NCBI RefSeq assembly: GCF_036417845.1
Contig: NC_090001.1
Location: 8,167,501 to 8,231,500, forward strand
Direction of reading: 5' to 3'
DNA length: 64,000 bases
Source: Apteryx mantelli
Taxonomy: Eukaryota > Chordata > Aves > Apterygiformes > Apterygidae
Shown: piece by piece, positions 33,735 to 45,324 of the stretch
Position numbering within the stretch: position 1 is the stretch's first letter
Layout of the letters: each line of letters starts with the position of its first letter
Notes under the pieces: model-generated
Database searches by the model: none
What the model saw: only the letters and a program-made list of their open reading frames with translations
Told to the model about the DNA's origin: nothing
Program-made: the position numbers and the translations under genes

Positions 33735-36662
33735 GGAAGGGGAGAGTTATAGTGCCAGGGTAGCTGGCAAAAGACTGCTCAAGTCGGGATGCCTCCAGCA
33801 GGTGAATGCAGCCAGGGAAGTGAGCATGGGATGTGGCTATGGAGGACCCTCTTTTACCCCTCCGGGAAACCTGCATGCTCGATCACCTCCCTGAAATGCC
33901 TGTACACCAATGCATGCAGCATGGGGAATAAACAGGAAGAACTAGAGATGTGTGTGCGGTCGCAGGGCCATGATCTCATTGCCATTACAGAGACATGGTG
34001 GGATAGCTCGCATGACTGGAGTGCTGTCATGGATGGCTACGTGCTTTCTAGGAAAGACAGGCCAGGAAAGCAAGGTGGTGGAGTTGCTCTTTATGTGAGA
34101 GAGCAACTGGAATGTATGGAGCTGTGCCTAGGGGTGGATGAAGAGCGAGTCGAGAGCTTATGGGTAAGGATGAAAGGGCAGGCTAGCATGGGTGACACTG
34201 TTGTGGGTGTTTACTGCAGGCCACCTGATCAGGATGAGGAAGTCAATGAGGCCTTCTACAGACAGCTGGAAGTAGCCTCATGATCCCAGGCCCTGGTTCT
34301 CATGGGGGACTTCAACCACCAAAATATTTGCTGCAAAGACAACACAGCTAGGCACAAACAGTCCCGGAGGTTCCTGCAGAGCATTGGTGACAACTTCTTG
34401 ACACAGGTGGTGGAAGAACCAACGAGGAGAGGTGTGCTGCTGGACCTCATACTAACAAACAAAGAAGGCCTGGTGGAAGATGTGAAGGTCGGGGGCAGCC
34501 TTGGCTGCAGAGACCATGAGATGGTGGAGTTCAGGATCCTGCGAGGAGGCAGCAGGGCACCAAGTAGGATCGCAACCCTGGACTTGAGGAGAGCAAACTT
34601 TGGCCTCTTCAGGGACTTACTTGGAGGAATCCCATGGGTTAGGGCCCTAGAAGGAAGAGGGGTTCAAGAGAGCTGGTTAATATTCAAACATCACTTCCTC
34701 CAGGCTCAACAGCAGTGCATTCCTATGAGTAGGAAGTCAAGCAAAGGAGGCAGGAGACCTGCATGGATGAGCAAGGAGCTCCTGGCAAAACTCAACCAGA
34801 AGGAGGAAGTATACAGAAAGTGGAAAGGGGGACAGGCCACTTGGGAGGAATATAGGAACATTGTCAGAGAATGCAGGGATGCGAGGAGGAAGGCTAAGGC
34901 CCATTTGGAATTAAATCTGGCAAGGGATGTCAAGGACAACAAGAAGGGCTTCTTCAAAGACATCAGTAGCAAATGGAAGACTAGAGAGAATGTGGGCCCT
35001 TTGCTGAATGGGGTGGGTGCCCTAGTGACGAAGGATGCAGAGAAGGCAGAGTTACTGAATGCCACCTTTGCTTCAGTCTTTACTGCTCAGGCCAGTCCTC
35101 AGGAATCCCACACCCTGGATGCAAGAGAGAAAGTCTGGAGAAAGGAAGACTTTCCCTTGGTGGAGGAGGAGTGGGTTAGAGATCATTTAAGCAAACTTGA
35201 CACCCACAAATCCATGGACCCCGATGGGATGCACCCACGAGTGCTGAGGGAGCTGGCGGACGTTATTGCTAAGCCACTCTGCATCCTCTTTGAAAGGTCC
35301 CGGAGAACAGGAGAGGTGCCTGAGGACTGGAAAAAATCCAATGTCACCCCAGTCTTCAAAAAGGGCAAGAAGGAGGACCCAGGGAACTACAGGCCAGTCA
35401 GCCTCACCTGCATCCCTGGAAAGGTGATGGAGCAGCTCATGCTGGAGGCCATCTCCAAGCATGTGGAGGACAAGAAGGTGATCAGGAGTAGTCAGCATGG
35501 CTTCCTCAAGGGGAAATCACACTTAACCTACCTGATAGCCTTCTCTGATGGAATGCCTGGCTGGGTAGATGAGGGGAGAGCAGTGGATGTTGTCTCCCTT
35601 GACTTCAGCAAGGCTTTTGTCACTGCCTCCCATAACATCCTCATAGGGAAGCTCAGGAAGTGTGGGTTAGATGAGTGGACAGTGAGGTGGATTGAGAACT
35701 GGCTGAATGGCAGAGCTCAGAGAGTTGTGATCAGTGGCACAGAGTCTAGTTGGAGGCCTGTAGCTAGCGGTGTCCCCCAGGGGTCAGGACTGGGTCCAGT
35801 CTTGTTCAACTTCTTCATCAATGACCTGGATGAAGGCACAGAGTGCACCCTCAGCAAGTTTGCTGATGATACAAAACTGGGAGGAGTGGCCGATACACCA
35901 GAGGGCTGTGCTGCCGTTCAGAGAGACCTGGAGAGGCTGGAGAGGTGGGCGGAGAGGAACCTCATGAAGTTCAAGAAAGGGAAGTGCAGGGTCCTGCACC
36001 TGGGGAGGAATAACCCCAGTCACCAGTACAGGCTGGGGGTTGACCTGCTGGAAAGCAGCTCTGCGGAGAAGGACCTGGGAGTGCTGGTGGACACCAAGTT
36101 AAGCATGAGGCAGCAATGTGCCCTTGTGGCCAAGAAGGCCAATGGTATCCTGGGGTGCATGAGGAAGAGTGTTGCCAGCAGGTCGAGGGAGGTGATTCTC
36201 CCCCTCTACTCAGCCCTGCTGAGGCCACATCTGGAGTACTGTGTCCAGTTCTGGGCTCCCCAGTACAGGAGGGATGTGGCACTGCTGGCGCAAGTCCAGC
36301 GAAGGGCTACAAAGATGATTAGGGGACTGGAGCATCTCTCTTATGAGGAAAGGCTGAGAGAGCTGGGCCTCTTTAGCCTGGAGAGGAGAAGGCTGAGAGG
36401 AGATCTTATCAATGTGTACAAATATCTGAAGGGAGGGTGTCAAGAGGAGGGAGTCAGACTCTTTTCAGTGGTGCCCAGTGACAGGACGCGAGGCAATGGG
36501 CACAAAATGAAACACAGACAATTCCATCTGAACATGAGGAAGAACTTCTTCACTGTGAGGGTGACCGAGCACTGTAACAGGCTGCCCAGAGAGGTTGTGG
36601 AGTCTCCTTCTCTGGAGATTTTTAAAAGCTTCCTAGACGCAATCTTGTGCAAGGTACTCTAG
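33735..36662 (+). pseudogene. CR1 ORF2 (APE endonuclease and RT), nearly intact
   Basis: Carries a complete endonuclease ([47 protein letters not shown]) and reverse transcriptase ([33 protein letters not shown]) and ends at the normal stop. From 34,302 to 36,662 it is open for 786 residues, and 33,789-34,283 is in the same frame. The only stop between them is TGA at 34,281-34,283, where other copies have CGA, so it looks like a CpG transition. A one-base deletion near 33,863 shifts the frame relative to the copy at 63 kb. These are the only disabling changes I could see. Confidence 0.88.
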
Positions 36663-36747
36663 GTGACCCTGCTTGAGCAGGGCGGCTGGCCTAGATGATG
36701 TTCAGAGGTCCCTTCCAACCTCAACCATTCTGTGATTCTCTGATTCA

Positions 36748-38330
36748 GATCTCCACGAACAACACTAGCCATTCACCACTACCCTCTGAGACCCATCATC
36801 CAACAAGTTCTCTAGCCATTTGGTTGTCCCACCATTCAGACCATGAAGGCCTAGTTTGTGTGCAAGTATACTGCAGGAGAAAGTGTCAAAAGCCTTCCAA
36901 AAGTCAAGGTGACTGACATTCACTGTTCTCTGTTTGTCCACAAATAGAATTCTTTTAACACAGAAAGCCATCGCACTGGTGAGGCATGATTTCCCCTCAG
37001 TAAATCTATGCTGACTGTTCCCAGACACCTCATTCTCCTTCAGTGACCCAGAAATCTGATCAGAATGGGCTTGCTCCATGACACTCTCCTCATCAAAGGA
37101 GGTTGTCCTGTGGCCTCTTTGGAAGAGGGATGTAACATTTGCCCTTCTCCAGGCATTGGGGCTTCCCTGAGTCTCCACAGCTTTCAAAGATGCCAGAGAG
37201 TGGCCTTGCTAGATAGCAACCAGCTCTCTCAGCATCCTCAGCTGCACCCCATCCAGTCCCACAGAGTTACAAATAATTCTTGACTCAAGCCTCAGGCACC
37301 GCTGGTTGTTTTTCTCCTCAGGCGTCCTGACTCTAGGCACAGTGGCCTGGGAGACCTTGTTGGTGGGGGCTGAAGGCAAGGGATTGAGTTGCCCAGACCT
37401 ATCTACCTCTGCTGTTACCAGATTCCCTGGCCCAGTCAGCCATGGGCCCACATCTTCCTCGTTTATGCTTTTCCTGTTACTGAAGCAACAGCAGATCATC
37501 TCTGTGCCCTAGAAATCCTTGCAAGCATCGGTCCTAAAGAAGCTTTGGCTTTCCTAACTGCTTCCCTGCTTCACTGGACAACATTTTTGAATTCCTCCTT
37601 TGCAGCCTCTCCCTGCTTTCTGTTCCCGTGTGCTGCCTTTTTGTACTGTTGTTCAGTTGTGAGTTGCCTGTTCAGCCACCCTGTCTCCTGAGATGTCCAC
37701 TTGTTCTCCTGGGTATCAGTATGGGCCATTCTTGAGCTTGGAGGATGCTGTCCTTAAAGACCTGCCAACTTTCTTGAGCTCCTCTGCCCTTCAGAGCTGC
37801 CTGCCATGGGATTCCCTCTACCAGTGGGCCCAAGTCTGCTTCTTTGACGTCCAGAGTCTGGACTCTGCTCCTCTTCCTCCTCTTCCTCCTCACACCCCTC
37901 AGGATCTGGAACTCCACCATCTCATGGCCACTGCAGGCAAGGCTGACCCTGATTACCACAGCCCTCATGAGTTCTTCCTTGTTGGCAGGTTCCAGGACCA
38001 GGAAAGTGTCACCCTTGTTGACCTAGCAGGCTTAGCGGTGCTAAGAAGTTGTCCTCCCCACCCTCCAGAATCCTCCTGGGCTCTTTGCAGCCTGCTGCAT
38101 TGCCCTCCCACTGAATGTCAGGGAGATTAAAGTTCCCCCATAAGAACTGGGGTCTCTGATCCACAGACTTCCTCGGGCTGCTTAAAGCTTTTGCAGTTCT
38201 GCAACAGCTTGTGCATCTCCATTTCCTCTTCCTCGTGGCCCAGGCTTTGGGCTTTTGTGTATATTTGGGCTGCAGAACCTCACCTGTGGCACTAAGGCTG
38301 AGTGCAGCCTTGTCACGGTGAAACCTGTTC
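36748..38330 (-). repeat. old CR1 element, minus strand
   Basis: A decayed CR1. Minus-strand ORFs at 36,765-37,187 (LDFWKAFDTFSCSILAHKLG), 37,209-37,499 and 37,672-37,968 (GHEMVEFQIL) align with reverse transcriptase motif A, the RT N-terminus and the end of the endonuclease. More endonuclease (GNFNLPDIQW) follows at about 38,125. It is the inverted partner of the old CR1 at 15,980-17,204. The 3' end of the young CR1 at 36,747 lies against it. Confidence 0.75.
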
Positions 38331-41300
38331 CCAAGAGCCAAGGACACTGTGTATACAAAGGCCTAAGTTCAGAGCAGAGACGTGCTGGTGCAGACAGCAA
38401 ATGCAGTGATGATGTGAGGTGCCCACTGAGAGAGCAAACACTGCAGTATACAAGGCCTGAGAGAAACAGAGCTGGACCATGCAGCCATGGCAAGAGAGGT
38501 GCTTGGCTCCTGAGCTGACTCTGCAGCACCTTGGGGCCTGTGACGGAGGTGACCAGATCTCCAGGAAAGACAAGGTGCCACTGAGAAAGTTCCCGGGTCT
38601 GAACAGCCTGCAATCCGGGCACACTGTGGCTGCATCATTAACACAATCCCTGTTCATATCATTGGGGTGAGAAAAGGTTTAGGGAGAGGAGAGCTAGCAG
38701 GATTTGAGAATGTAGGCATATGTGTGGAGACCCTGGTGTGATGTGCCTTCCATCTTTGCAGCATGCTTGGATGCAGACGGGATGGAGTTTGCCTAAAGGC
38801 AGTGGTGGGAATCCATTGTTTGGGAACAGGCAGGAAATGTGAGATGCCCTGGGGTGTTTGTCCAGCAACCACTCCAAAAGGGCACGCTTTTCCTGTAGGT
38901 CCTGTGCTGTACCTGCTAGCAAAATGGTGCTTGTGCTGGACACCCCATGCATCTGACATGGCCCTGCCAGCCCATTGTCATGGCCTTAAATCAAGTGTGT
39001 GTGTGCACTGAATTACATGAGCTGTTTGCAATGTCAGGATCTGCATATGTCTCGGCTTCTTAATGAGCGGAGCTCTTGCAGTAGTCGGCAGCTAGTGCCA
39101 TTTCAGATGGCCAAGGAGATTCTGCAGCTGGCCCTCAGCTAATGCTCTGGAAGGATATGGGTCTCCTAATTGTTACATGAGAGCAAGGAGAAACTGGTCC
39201 ATGTCTCGGACCACCTCTGGCCCTTCAAATGCCCAAAGGGGTGTGTGCGTGTACAGCTGACTCCCTCCCTCCATCTCCATTGATTACAGTGGGAGCTTAA
39301 ACAAGGAGCTGCCACGCAGACAGGCATTTTGTGCACGCTAAAACTTGGGCAAGGGGAATCCCACCTCCTGTGAGTTTGTGGAGAGCACGGGAGGGAAGTG
39401 TATCCCACTCCATCCCAGGGGCTTCTCAATGGCCATTAGATGTGTTGATTAATTCCTCTCAATCAGTCCCTGAAGCACGAGCAAATGAATGCCCTTCTTG
39501 TCCCTGTGCTCTTAGGAGATGGGAGCAGGGCTTTCTAGAGTGCGATGTTTCCACCCCTCTTAGATAGCCATGCTCTGATGAGAGCAACTGCAATGCTAGA
39601 CTCAGTCTCTCCACTGCTAGAGAGGGATTATTTTAATCTACTTCAGTGGATAATTCCCAGGGGTGACCCTGCTGCCTTTCAGGAGCTGTCAGCCCTGGAG
39701 TCCTGAGAACATCTCGAGGGTGCACAGTGGCCAGACAAAGTCACAAAGTCTTCAGCTGTGCCTCTGCTCCTGAGCTGGGCTTGGCTCCTGGGGTTGCCAG
39801 AGCCCATGGCAACATGGCAGGTGCTGCGGAGAGACAGCTCTGTCCAAGTGCAGCTCCTCTTAATGGAGAAGCGGGACTCAGGACACCGCCTGCAGGGGCC
39901 AGAATGAGATGAACGACTCAGAAGTTGAAGAGAGTCGGGAATCAGAGGATGCCGCAGAGCTCACTGCAGGGAGAAATCTTCATAGCCCATAACACAGTAA
40001 GTCTCTGGCTGCAGGGCAACATTGCTGCTGTGGTTGTCGGCGGGTTCTTCGAAAGCTGCCGCCTTGCACAGCTGGTAGGGTCTTTCAGGGCAGCTCTGCC
40101 AGCTTGTCCTGTTTGGAGCAGGTGGTGCTTTAGAGCAGGGATTCCCAGCCACACCGTCACAGGGACAGGACATCACAGCTACCTTCTCCCAGGGATGGTG
40201 CTGGGGTGTGAAGCCAGGGAGTGTACCCAGGTGGGCATGGGCTGTAATTCAGAGCAGTGTCCCTTTGCCGCAGGGTGCTGTGTGCCCAGGGCAGTGACTC
40301 TGCTGCCTGCAAGGGTCAGCACTCAGCCTGCCCAGGGGACTGCCCAGGGCTCTTCAGGGAGAAGCCCTGGGTGGAAGGAGCGACCCCGAGAAGGGCAGGT
40401 TCATCCCCCTGTTGAGAGGGTGCTGTGGGGGTGAGGGCTGCTCTCAGATCTCCTCACCCTCAGGATATTTCCAAGGGGCCTTTTCAAGACGACAGCCATG
40501 GCAGGGCTTCCCTCAAAGATAAGGACTTTTCCTGAGTCTCTGCTTTCAGTTTCCTACTGTTTGTGCATGGGAGGTGGAAGGCGAGGGGGAAGGAGCTGTG
40601 GGCTTTGGACAAGAGACTGATACTCCCAGACCATTACAGTGAGAGATGAGTCGTTCTGTGAGGGACCTCATAAAGTCCTTTCAGGCAGTGCTCTGCCTAC
40701 AGAAAGCACCACCATCACCTTCTCTGGCCTCAGCGGCGTTTGTGTGACCTGCTCCCTAGCACCTGCAGACACAGAGATGCCCCTGGACAGTGCCCGGCTG
40801 CTGGGAGGTTTCTGCAGGGCAGAACTGAGTGCGCAGAGGGGGGGATGGGGTCTGTGAGCACTGACAGGGAAAAGAGATGGGACAGAGAAACAGCTCCCAG
40901 GAGAAAAAGCTCTGGGCAGTGGAGATATGATCAGAGAAAGAGAGGAAAGCAGAAACATAAATGCTGTGGGAAGGGGGATTTGGAAAACTCCCAGTCAGTC
41001 CCTGCAATGCAGACATCTTCCTCTAAGGAAGCCCCGCTGTGTCTCCTCTCGTGCCCAGCAGAGCTTCTGCCCTCAAGGCCACGGGGTCCAGGGCATGCTC
41101 CCCCTCCTCAGCAGCCTGAGCTCCAGCAGAGGAGGGGGGCATCTCTCCTGTGACGTGCCCATTTCCCAGCAGCGCATGACAAAGGGGCTGAGAGTGACTG
41201 TCCTGCGATGTCACTGTCTGAGAGGTGGTGTGCAGAGCTGGGTGAGGTGGAGGCTTTCCTAACTGCCCGTCCGGCTCTCCCTCCTTGCTTTCCCTTTGCT

Positions 41301-42329
41301 AGCAGGGTCATGGTATTGCTCCTGGTTTCCTCTCCTCTTGGGGCTGCTCTGCTTCTTGCTCTCCTGCTCTCTGGGGTTAAGGAGAGGGGTTCAGCTGCAG
41401 TTAAGGCATGGACCCCATGGGTCCTGCGTGGAGCTGTCTGCATGGCAGCAACATGCCCAGGGTCCCTTCCAACCTTCTAGGCAATGTGTTTCATCCAGTT
41501 GGGGAATGATCTGACTCTCTCTTAAGGCTGCCCACCCATCTTTAGAACTCTTGACTGTCTCGCTGGGGTGTCCTGCCAGGCTGCAAGCTGCCCTCCACAA
41601 GACCCCAGCTCTGCCACAGCATATTTGTGATATCTGAGAGTCTTTGTGCTGCTCATGCAAGTCAGAAACCTCATCACGTGCTCTGAAGAGCTCTCCATAG
41701 CACGCTCTCCATATCTACTCTGAGAGAGAAGAATGTGGAAATCTTCACTCAGGAACTACATTCCTCCACTCTCAGCTCAGTCCAGTTTCTTTCTTAGAGT
41801 AACTTGTGAGTGTGATTGTCCTTTAGCCGGGAGGGGTGCTAGCACAGGGCAGCGCGAAGAAGACTCGTGCACATTCTCCCTGCTGGAGAGGGAACTGGTG
41901 TGACTGATTCAGATACAGACACCTCTGTTCAGGAGGGCAAGGTTGGGGGAGATGAATTCCTCACAAGGGTCTTCTCTTCCAGACACAACTGGCAGGAGTG
42001 CTGTATTCAGCTCTCACAATGATAAATAGAGAGTGTTCCCACTGGGTCATTGGACCGAATGCCCTTCACTCAGCTCACGGTACCCGTCTCCAGGAATCTC
42101 CACCAAATACTCGGGGCAATATGACGCCTCCATTTACAACCGCAGCAGAGCAGGATTGACTCCTCTGGAAGCCACACCCAGAGGACCCTGCTCTGCACAG
42201 CACACTTAGCCAGCATAAACCAGAGATAAGAAAAAGGGACGGAACGAAGCTAGAGAAGAGAGGAAATGTGGAAGGTTCTATTAAGAATAGTTTGGGATTT
42301 GGCTGAGAGAAAACTCTTTTAACTTACAA
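38331..42329. repeat. module 2 spacer upstream of OR gene
   Basis: Inverted copy of about 12.2-15.9 kb, with module 3 as a third copy. No coding gene was recognised. The last part (41,400-42,300) matches 50,560-51,590 in front of the OR pseudogene, direct orientation, for example GAGGTG near GAGCACAGGGCAG at 41,850 and 51,035. Confidence 0.6.
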
Positions 42330-42349
42330 ATGCCTTTTCCTTTTTGGAC

Positions 42350-42351
42350 AG
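42350..42351 (+). other. 3' splice acceptor before OR coding exon
   Basis: CTTTTCCTTTTTGGACAG lies 23 bases before the ATG, the same spacing as in the two minus-strand copies. No clear donor was found upstream in this copy. Confidence 0.5.
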
Positions 42352-42374
42352 TGCCCAAAGCTCAGAGGAAGCAA

Positions 42375-43310
42375 ATGCCCAACAGCAGTTTGCTGAATGA
42401 GTTCCTCCTCCTGGCATTTGCAGACACACAGGAGCTGCAGCTCTTACACTTCTTGCTCTTCCTGGGCATCTACCTGGCTGCCCTCCTGGGCAATGGCCTC
42501 ATCATCACAGCCGTAGCCTGTGACCACCGCCTCCACACCCCCATGTACTTCTTCCTCCTCAACCTCTCCCTCCTTGACCTTGGCGCCATCTCCACCACTG
42601 TCCCCAAATCCATGGCCAATTCCCTGAGCAACACCAGGGCCATTTCCTACTGGGGATGTGCTGCCCAAGTCTTTTTTCTTATCTTTTTCATTTTGGCTGA
42701 GTATTCTCTTCTCACTGTCATGGCCTACGATCGCTACGTGGCCATCTGCAAACCCCTGCACTATGGGGCCATCATGAGCAGCAGAGCTTGTGTCAAAATG
42801 GCAGCAGCTGCCTGGGCCAGTGGTTTTCTCTATGCTCTCCTGCACACTGCTAACACATTTCCAGTAAGATTCTGCCAAGGCAATGCCCTGAACCAGTTCT
42901 TCTGTGAAATCCCCCAGATCCTCAAGCTCTCCTGCTCAGACACCTACCTCAGGGAACTTGGGATGCTTGTGGTTAGTGTTTGTTTATCTTTTGGATGTTT
43001 CATCTTCATTGTGCTGTCCTACGTGCAGATCTTCACAGTTGTGCTGAGGATCCCCTCTGAGCAGGGCCGGCACAAAGCCTTCTCCATGTGCTTCCCTCAC
43101 CTGACCGTGGTCTCCATGTTTATCAGCACTGCAGTGTTTGCCTACCTGAAGCCCTCTTCCATCTCGTCCCCAGCTCTGGATCTGCTGCTGGCCATTTTGT
43201 ACTCGGTGGTGCCTCCAACAGTGAACCCCCTCATCTACAGCATGAGGAACAGGGAGCTCAGGGATGCACTGAAGAAACTGGTTCAACTGGTATTAGTGCA
43301 GCAGCAATGA
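42375..43310 (+). CDS. olfactory receptor, family 14-like (module 2)
   Basis: An intact 311-residue odorant GPCR in one exon on the plus strand, with the same landmarks as the copies at 11.0 and 56.3 kb: NSS sequon at 3-5, GN at 39-40, HTPMYF at 54-59, MAYDRYVAIC at 116-125, SYVQIF, RHKAFSMC and PLIYSMRN near the end. The start at 42,375 is preferred over the in-frame ATG 15 codons upstream, which lies on the other side of the splice acceptor. It differs from the other two most in TM3 (FFLIFFILAEYSLL), in the loop around NALNQFF and in TM6. The surrounding module is inverted relative to the others. The ligand is unknown. Confidence 0.94.
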   Translation: MPNSSLLNEFLLLAFADTQELQLLHFLLFLGIYLAALLGNGLIITAVACDHRLHTPMYFFLLNLSLLDLGAISTTVPKSMANSLSNTRAISYWGCAAQVFFLIFFILAEYSLLTVMAYDRYVAICKPLHYGAIMSSRACVKMAAAAWASGFLYALLHTANTFPVRFCQGNALNQFFCEIPQILKLSCSDTYLRELGMLVVSVCLSFGCFIFIVLSYVQIFTVVLRIPSEQGRHKAFSMCFPHLTVVSMFISTAVFAYLKPSSISSPALDLLLAILYSVVPPTVNPLIYSMRNRELRDALKKLVQLVLVQQQ

Positions 43311-43507
43311 GCTGCCCATCCCTCTTCACAAGTGGTTTCTAAGTACCTCAGACAACTCTTGTGCTTTGGGCATTCTCGCTGTGATCATCACGTTTGTGCA
43401 GAAGTGTTGGAATTCATCCCACTTGCTTACAGGCACAAACCCAGTCTGTCTGACCCAGAAGTCTTCTGTAAATGTGTCTATCACTGTGTCAGAGCTGGCC
43501 TCTCTCT

Positions 43508-43513
43508 AATAAA
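43508..43513 (+). terminator. candidate polyadenylation signal of OR gene
   Basis: AATAAA 198 bp past the stop codon, in a stretch conserved with the two other intact copies and with the region beyond the OR pseudogene (52,524). Confidence 0.45.
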
Positions 43514-44430
43514 AGGGGATTTCCTCAGGGCAGTGCTTGAAGGTTGGGCTCTCCTTCGAAAGCTGGAGCCAAGAAGGTGCTCAAGGACTTTCTCCCTGAA
43601 AGGGCCTGTTGCTTTTCTGGGGATCTGCATTCAGCTCTCACTTGCGGGTGCCCAGTGCTCCTGAAGACGGTAAATGGTCAAGCGGTATGTGCCATATGAC
43701 AAGGCTGGACACTGATGCCTGTCCTTCTCAAAGGGTGTATGGATCCATCAGGAGAGCATAGGGCATCTCCAAGGGCACCATGTGCCTCGGGGTGGGCAGC
43801 GAATGGAGCTTCACAAAATCCAGTGGATTCATCCAAAGAGAAAGGGCTAAACACATGAATGTCCAGGCCAGTGAGAGCTCTGCAATGCCACGAGAGGCGT
43901 TGGGGACCCAGGAGGCCCAGGGAAGGGAGCCTGGAGAGTGGTCCACGTCACCTTCAACGAAAAGCCATGGGCTTTATGTAGTGACAGACCTGAACACAGC
44001 CTGAGCCATTTGACATGCCCTGCAATTGCTCAGAGCATCGTCCAGGCCCACAGAGGCCTCAGCAGGGGGTTGGGGTCCATTCCAGCTTGGAGGCTGATGG
44101 GGCAGCTGACACACACACCCCTGCACCTCTCCCCCCCGCCCCAAGCTGTTGTGCCTGCACGGGGGGGCCGTGGCTGTGGTGTGAGTGCCCAGAGCTCTGC
44201 AGCACCCTGTTGTGGGCACTGCTGCGGGGCCACCGCCAGCCTGGGCTGCTCTGCTGGGTGGGCTGGGGAGAGGGCAGGGGAGGTGGGGAGAACCAGGGAG
44301 GACTGGGCTGGGCTGGGCTGGTAAGGGCGCAAGAGAAGGAAATGCCAATGTTAGCTCAGCTGTATGAACAGGCAGGGTGAGGACACACACTGGTGGGTTT
44401 GTGGTGCAGAGCCAGGGCTTGTGTCTGACC
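43514..44430. repeat. GC-rich module block, inverted copy, part 1
   Basis: Reverse complement of about 9.8-10.8 kb and 54.9-56.1 kb; 43,720-44,000 also matches 63,480-63,780 directly. No gene was recognised. A young CR1 interrupts the block at 44,431. Confidence 0.6.
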
Positions 44431-45235
44431 ATTTGCTGATGATACAAACCTGGGAGGAGTAGCTCATACCCCAGAAGGCTGTGCTGCCATTCAGAAGGAC
44501 CTGGACAGGCTGGAGAGGTGGGCGGAGAGGAACCTCATGAAGTTCAACAAAGGCAAGTGCAGAGTCCTGCACGTGGGGAGGAATAACCCCATGCAGCGGT
44601 ATGGGTTGGGGGTTGACCTGCTGGAAAGCAGCTCTGCGGAGAAGGACCTGGGAGTGCTGGTGGACACCAAGTTAAGCATGAGGCAGCAATGTGCCCTTGT
44701 GGCCAAGAAGGCCAATGGTATCCTGAGGATCATCAGGAAGAATGTTGCCAGCAAGTTGAGGGAGGTGATTCTCCCCCTCTCCTCAGCCCTGCTGAGGCCA
44801 CACCTGGAGTACTGCGTCCACTTCTGGGCTCCCCAGTACAAGAGAGACATGGAGCTCCTGGGGCGAGTCCAGCAGATGGGCTCCTAAGATGATGAAGGGA
44901 CTGGAGCGTCTCTCTTATGAGGAAAGGCTGAGAGAGCTGGGCCTGTTTAGCCTGGAGAAGAGAAGGCTGAGAGGGGATCTTATCAATGTGTACAAGTATC
45001 TGAAGGGAGGGTGTCAAGAGGATGGAGCCAGACTCTTTTCAGGGGTGCCCAGAGACAGGACACGAGGCAACGGGCACAAACTGAAACACAGGAAGTTTCA
45101 TCTGAACATGAGGAAAAACTTTTTCACTGTGAGGGTGACAGAGCACTGGAATAGTTGCCCAGAGAGGTTGTGGAGTCTCCTTCTCTGGAGGTATTCAAAA
45201 CCCACCTGGACACGATCCTGTACAATGTGTTCTAG
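44431..45235 (+). pseudogene. CR1 ORF2 C-terminal end
   Basis: Starts at [16 protein letters not shown] and runs to the normal stop at 45,233-45,235. It is broken near 44,880, where the sequence after the VQ-type motif is altered and shifts frame, and near 45,150, where one base is missing in GAATAGTTGCCC. There is no complete polymerase domain. Confidence 0.85.
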
Positions 45236-45324
45236 GTGACCCTGCTTGAGCAGGCAGGCTAAACTAGATGATCTCCAGAGGTCCCTTCCGACCTCAGCCA
45301 TTCTGTGATTCTGTGATTCTGTGA
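44431..45324 (+). mobile_element. young CR1 3' fragment, plus strand
   Basis: Begins at the FADD motif of ORF2 and ends with ATTCTGTG units at 45,301-45,324. Modules 1 and 3 are uninterrupted at the matching places (near 9,760 and 54,865), so the insertion is specific to module 2 and came after the duplication. Confidence 0.92.

Larger units (their letters stand above)
30553..36747 (+). mobile_element. full-length young CR1 LINE with a nested CR1
   Basis: Comprises the 5' UTR (30,553-31,020), ORF1 (31,021-33,724), ORF2 (to 36,662), a short 3' UTR and a tail of ATTCTGTG-type units ending near 36,746. Without the nested 1.65 kb insertion the element is about 4.5 kb, the usual length of a complete CR1. 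Its left side abuts the broken retroviral integrase. Its right side abuts an old CR1 in the opposite orientation. No retroviral sequence resumes on the right, so the insertion came with a deletion or the flank was rearranged. Confidence 0.8.

Noticed and set aside
26034-36747. Reading the whole 26-36.7 kb stretch as one large retroelement
   Set aside because: The part up to 30,547 is retroviral (LTR, gag, pol) and the part from 30,553 is LINE sequence with an APE endonuclease and CR1 tail. They are separate elements.
39793-39813. GTTGCC and GGCAAC half sites resembling an RFX X-box
   Set aside because: The halves are nine bases apart, too wide for the usual X-box spacing of one to three.
42330-42374. 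Upstream in-frame ATG as the receptor start
   Set aside because: It lies before the splice acceptor at 42,350-42,351, and the resulting N-terminal extension is poorly conserved between copies.
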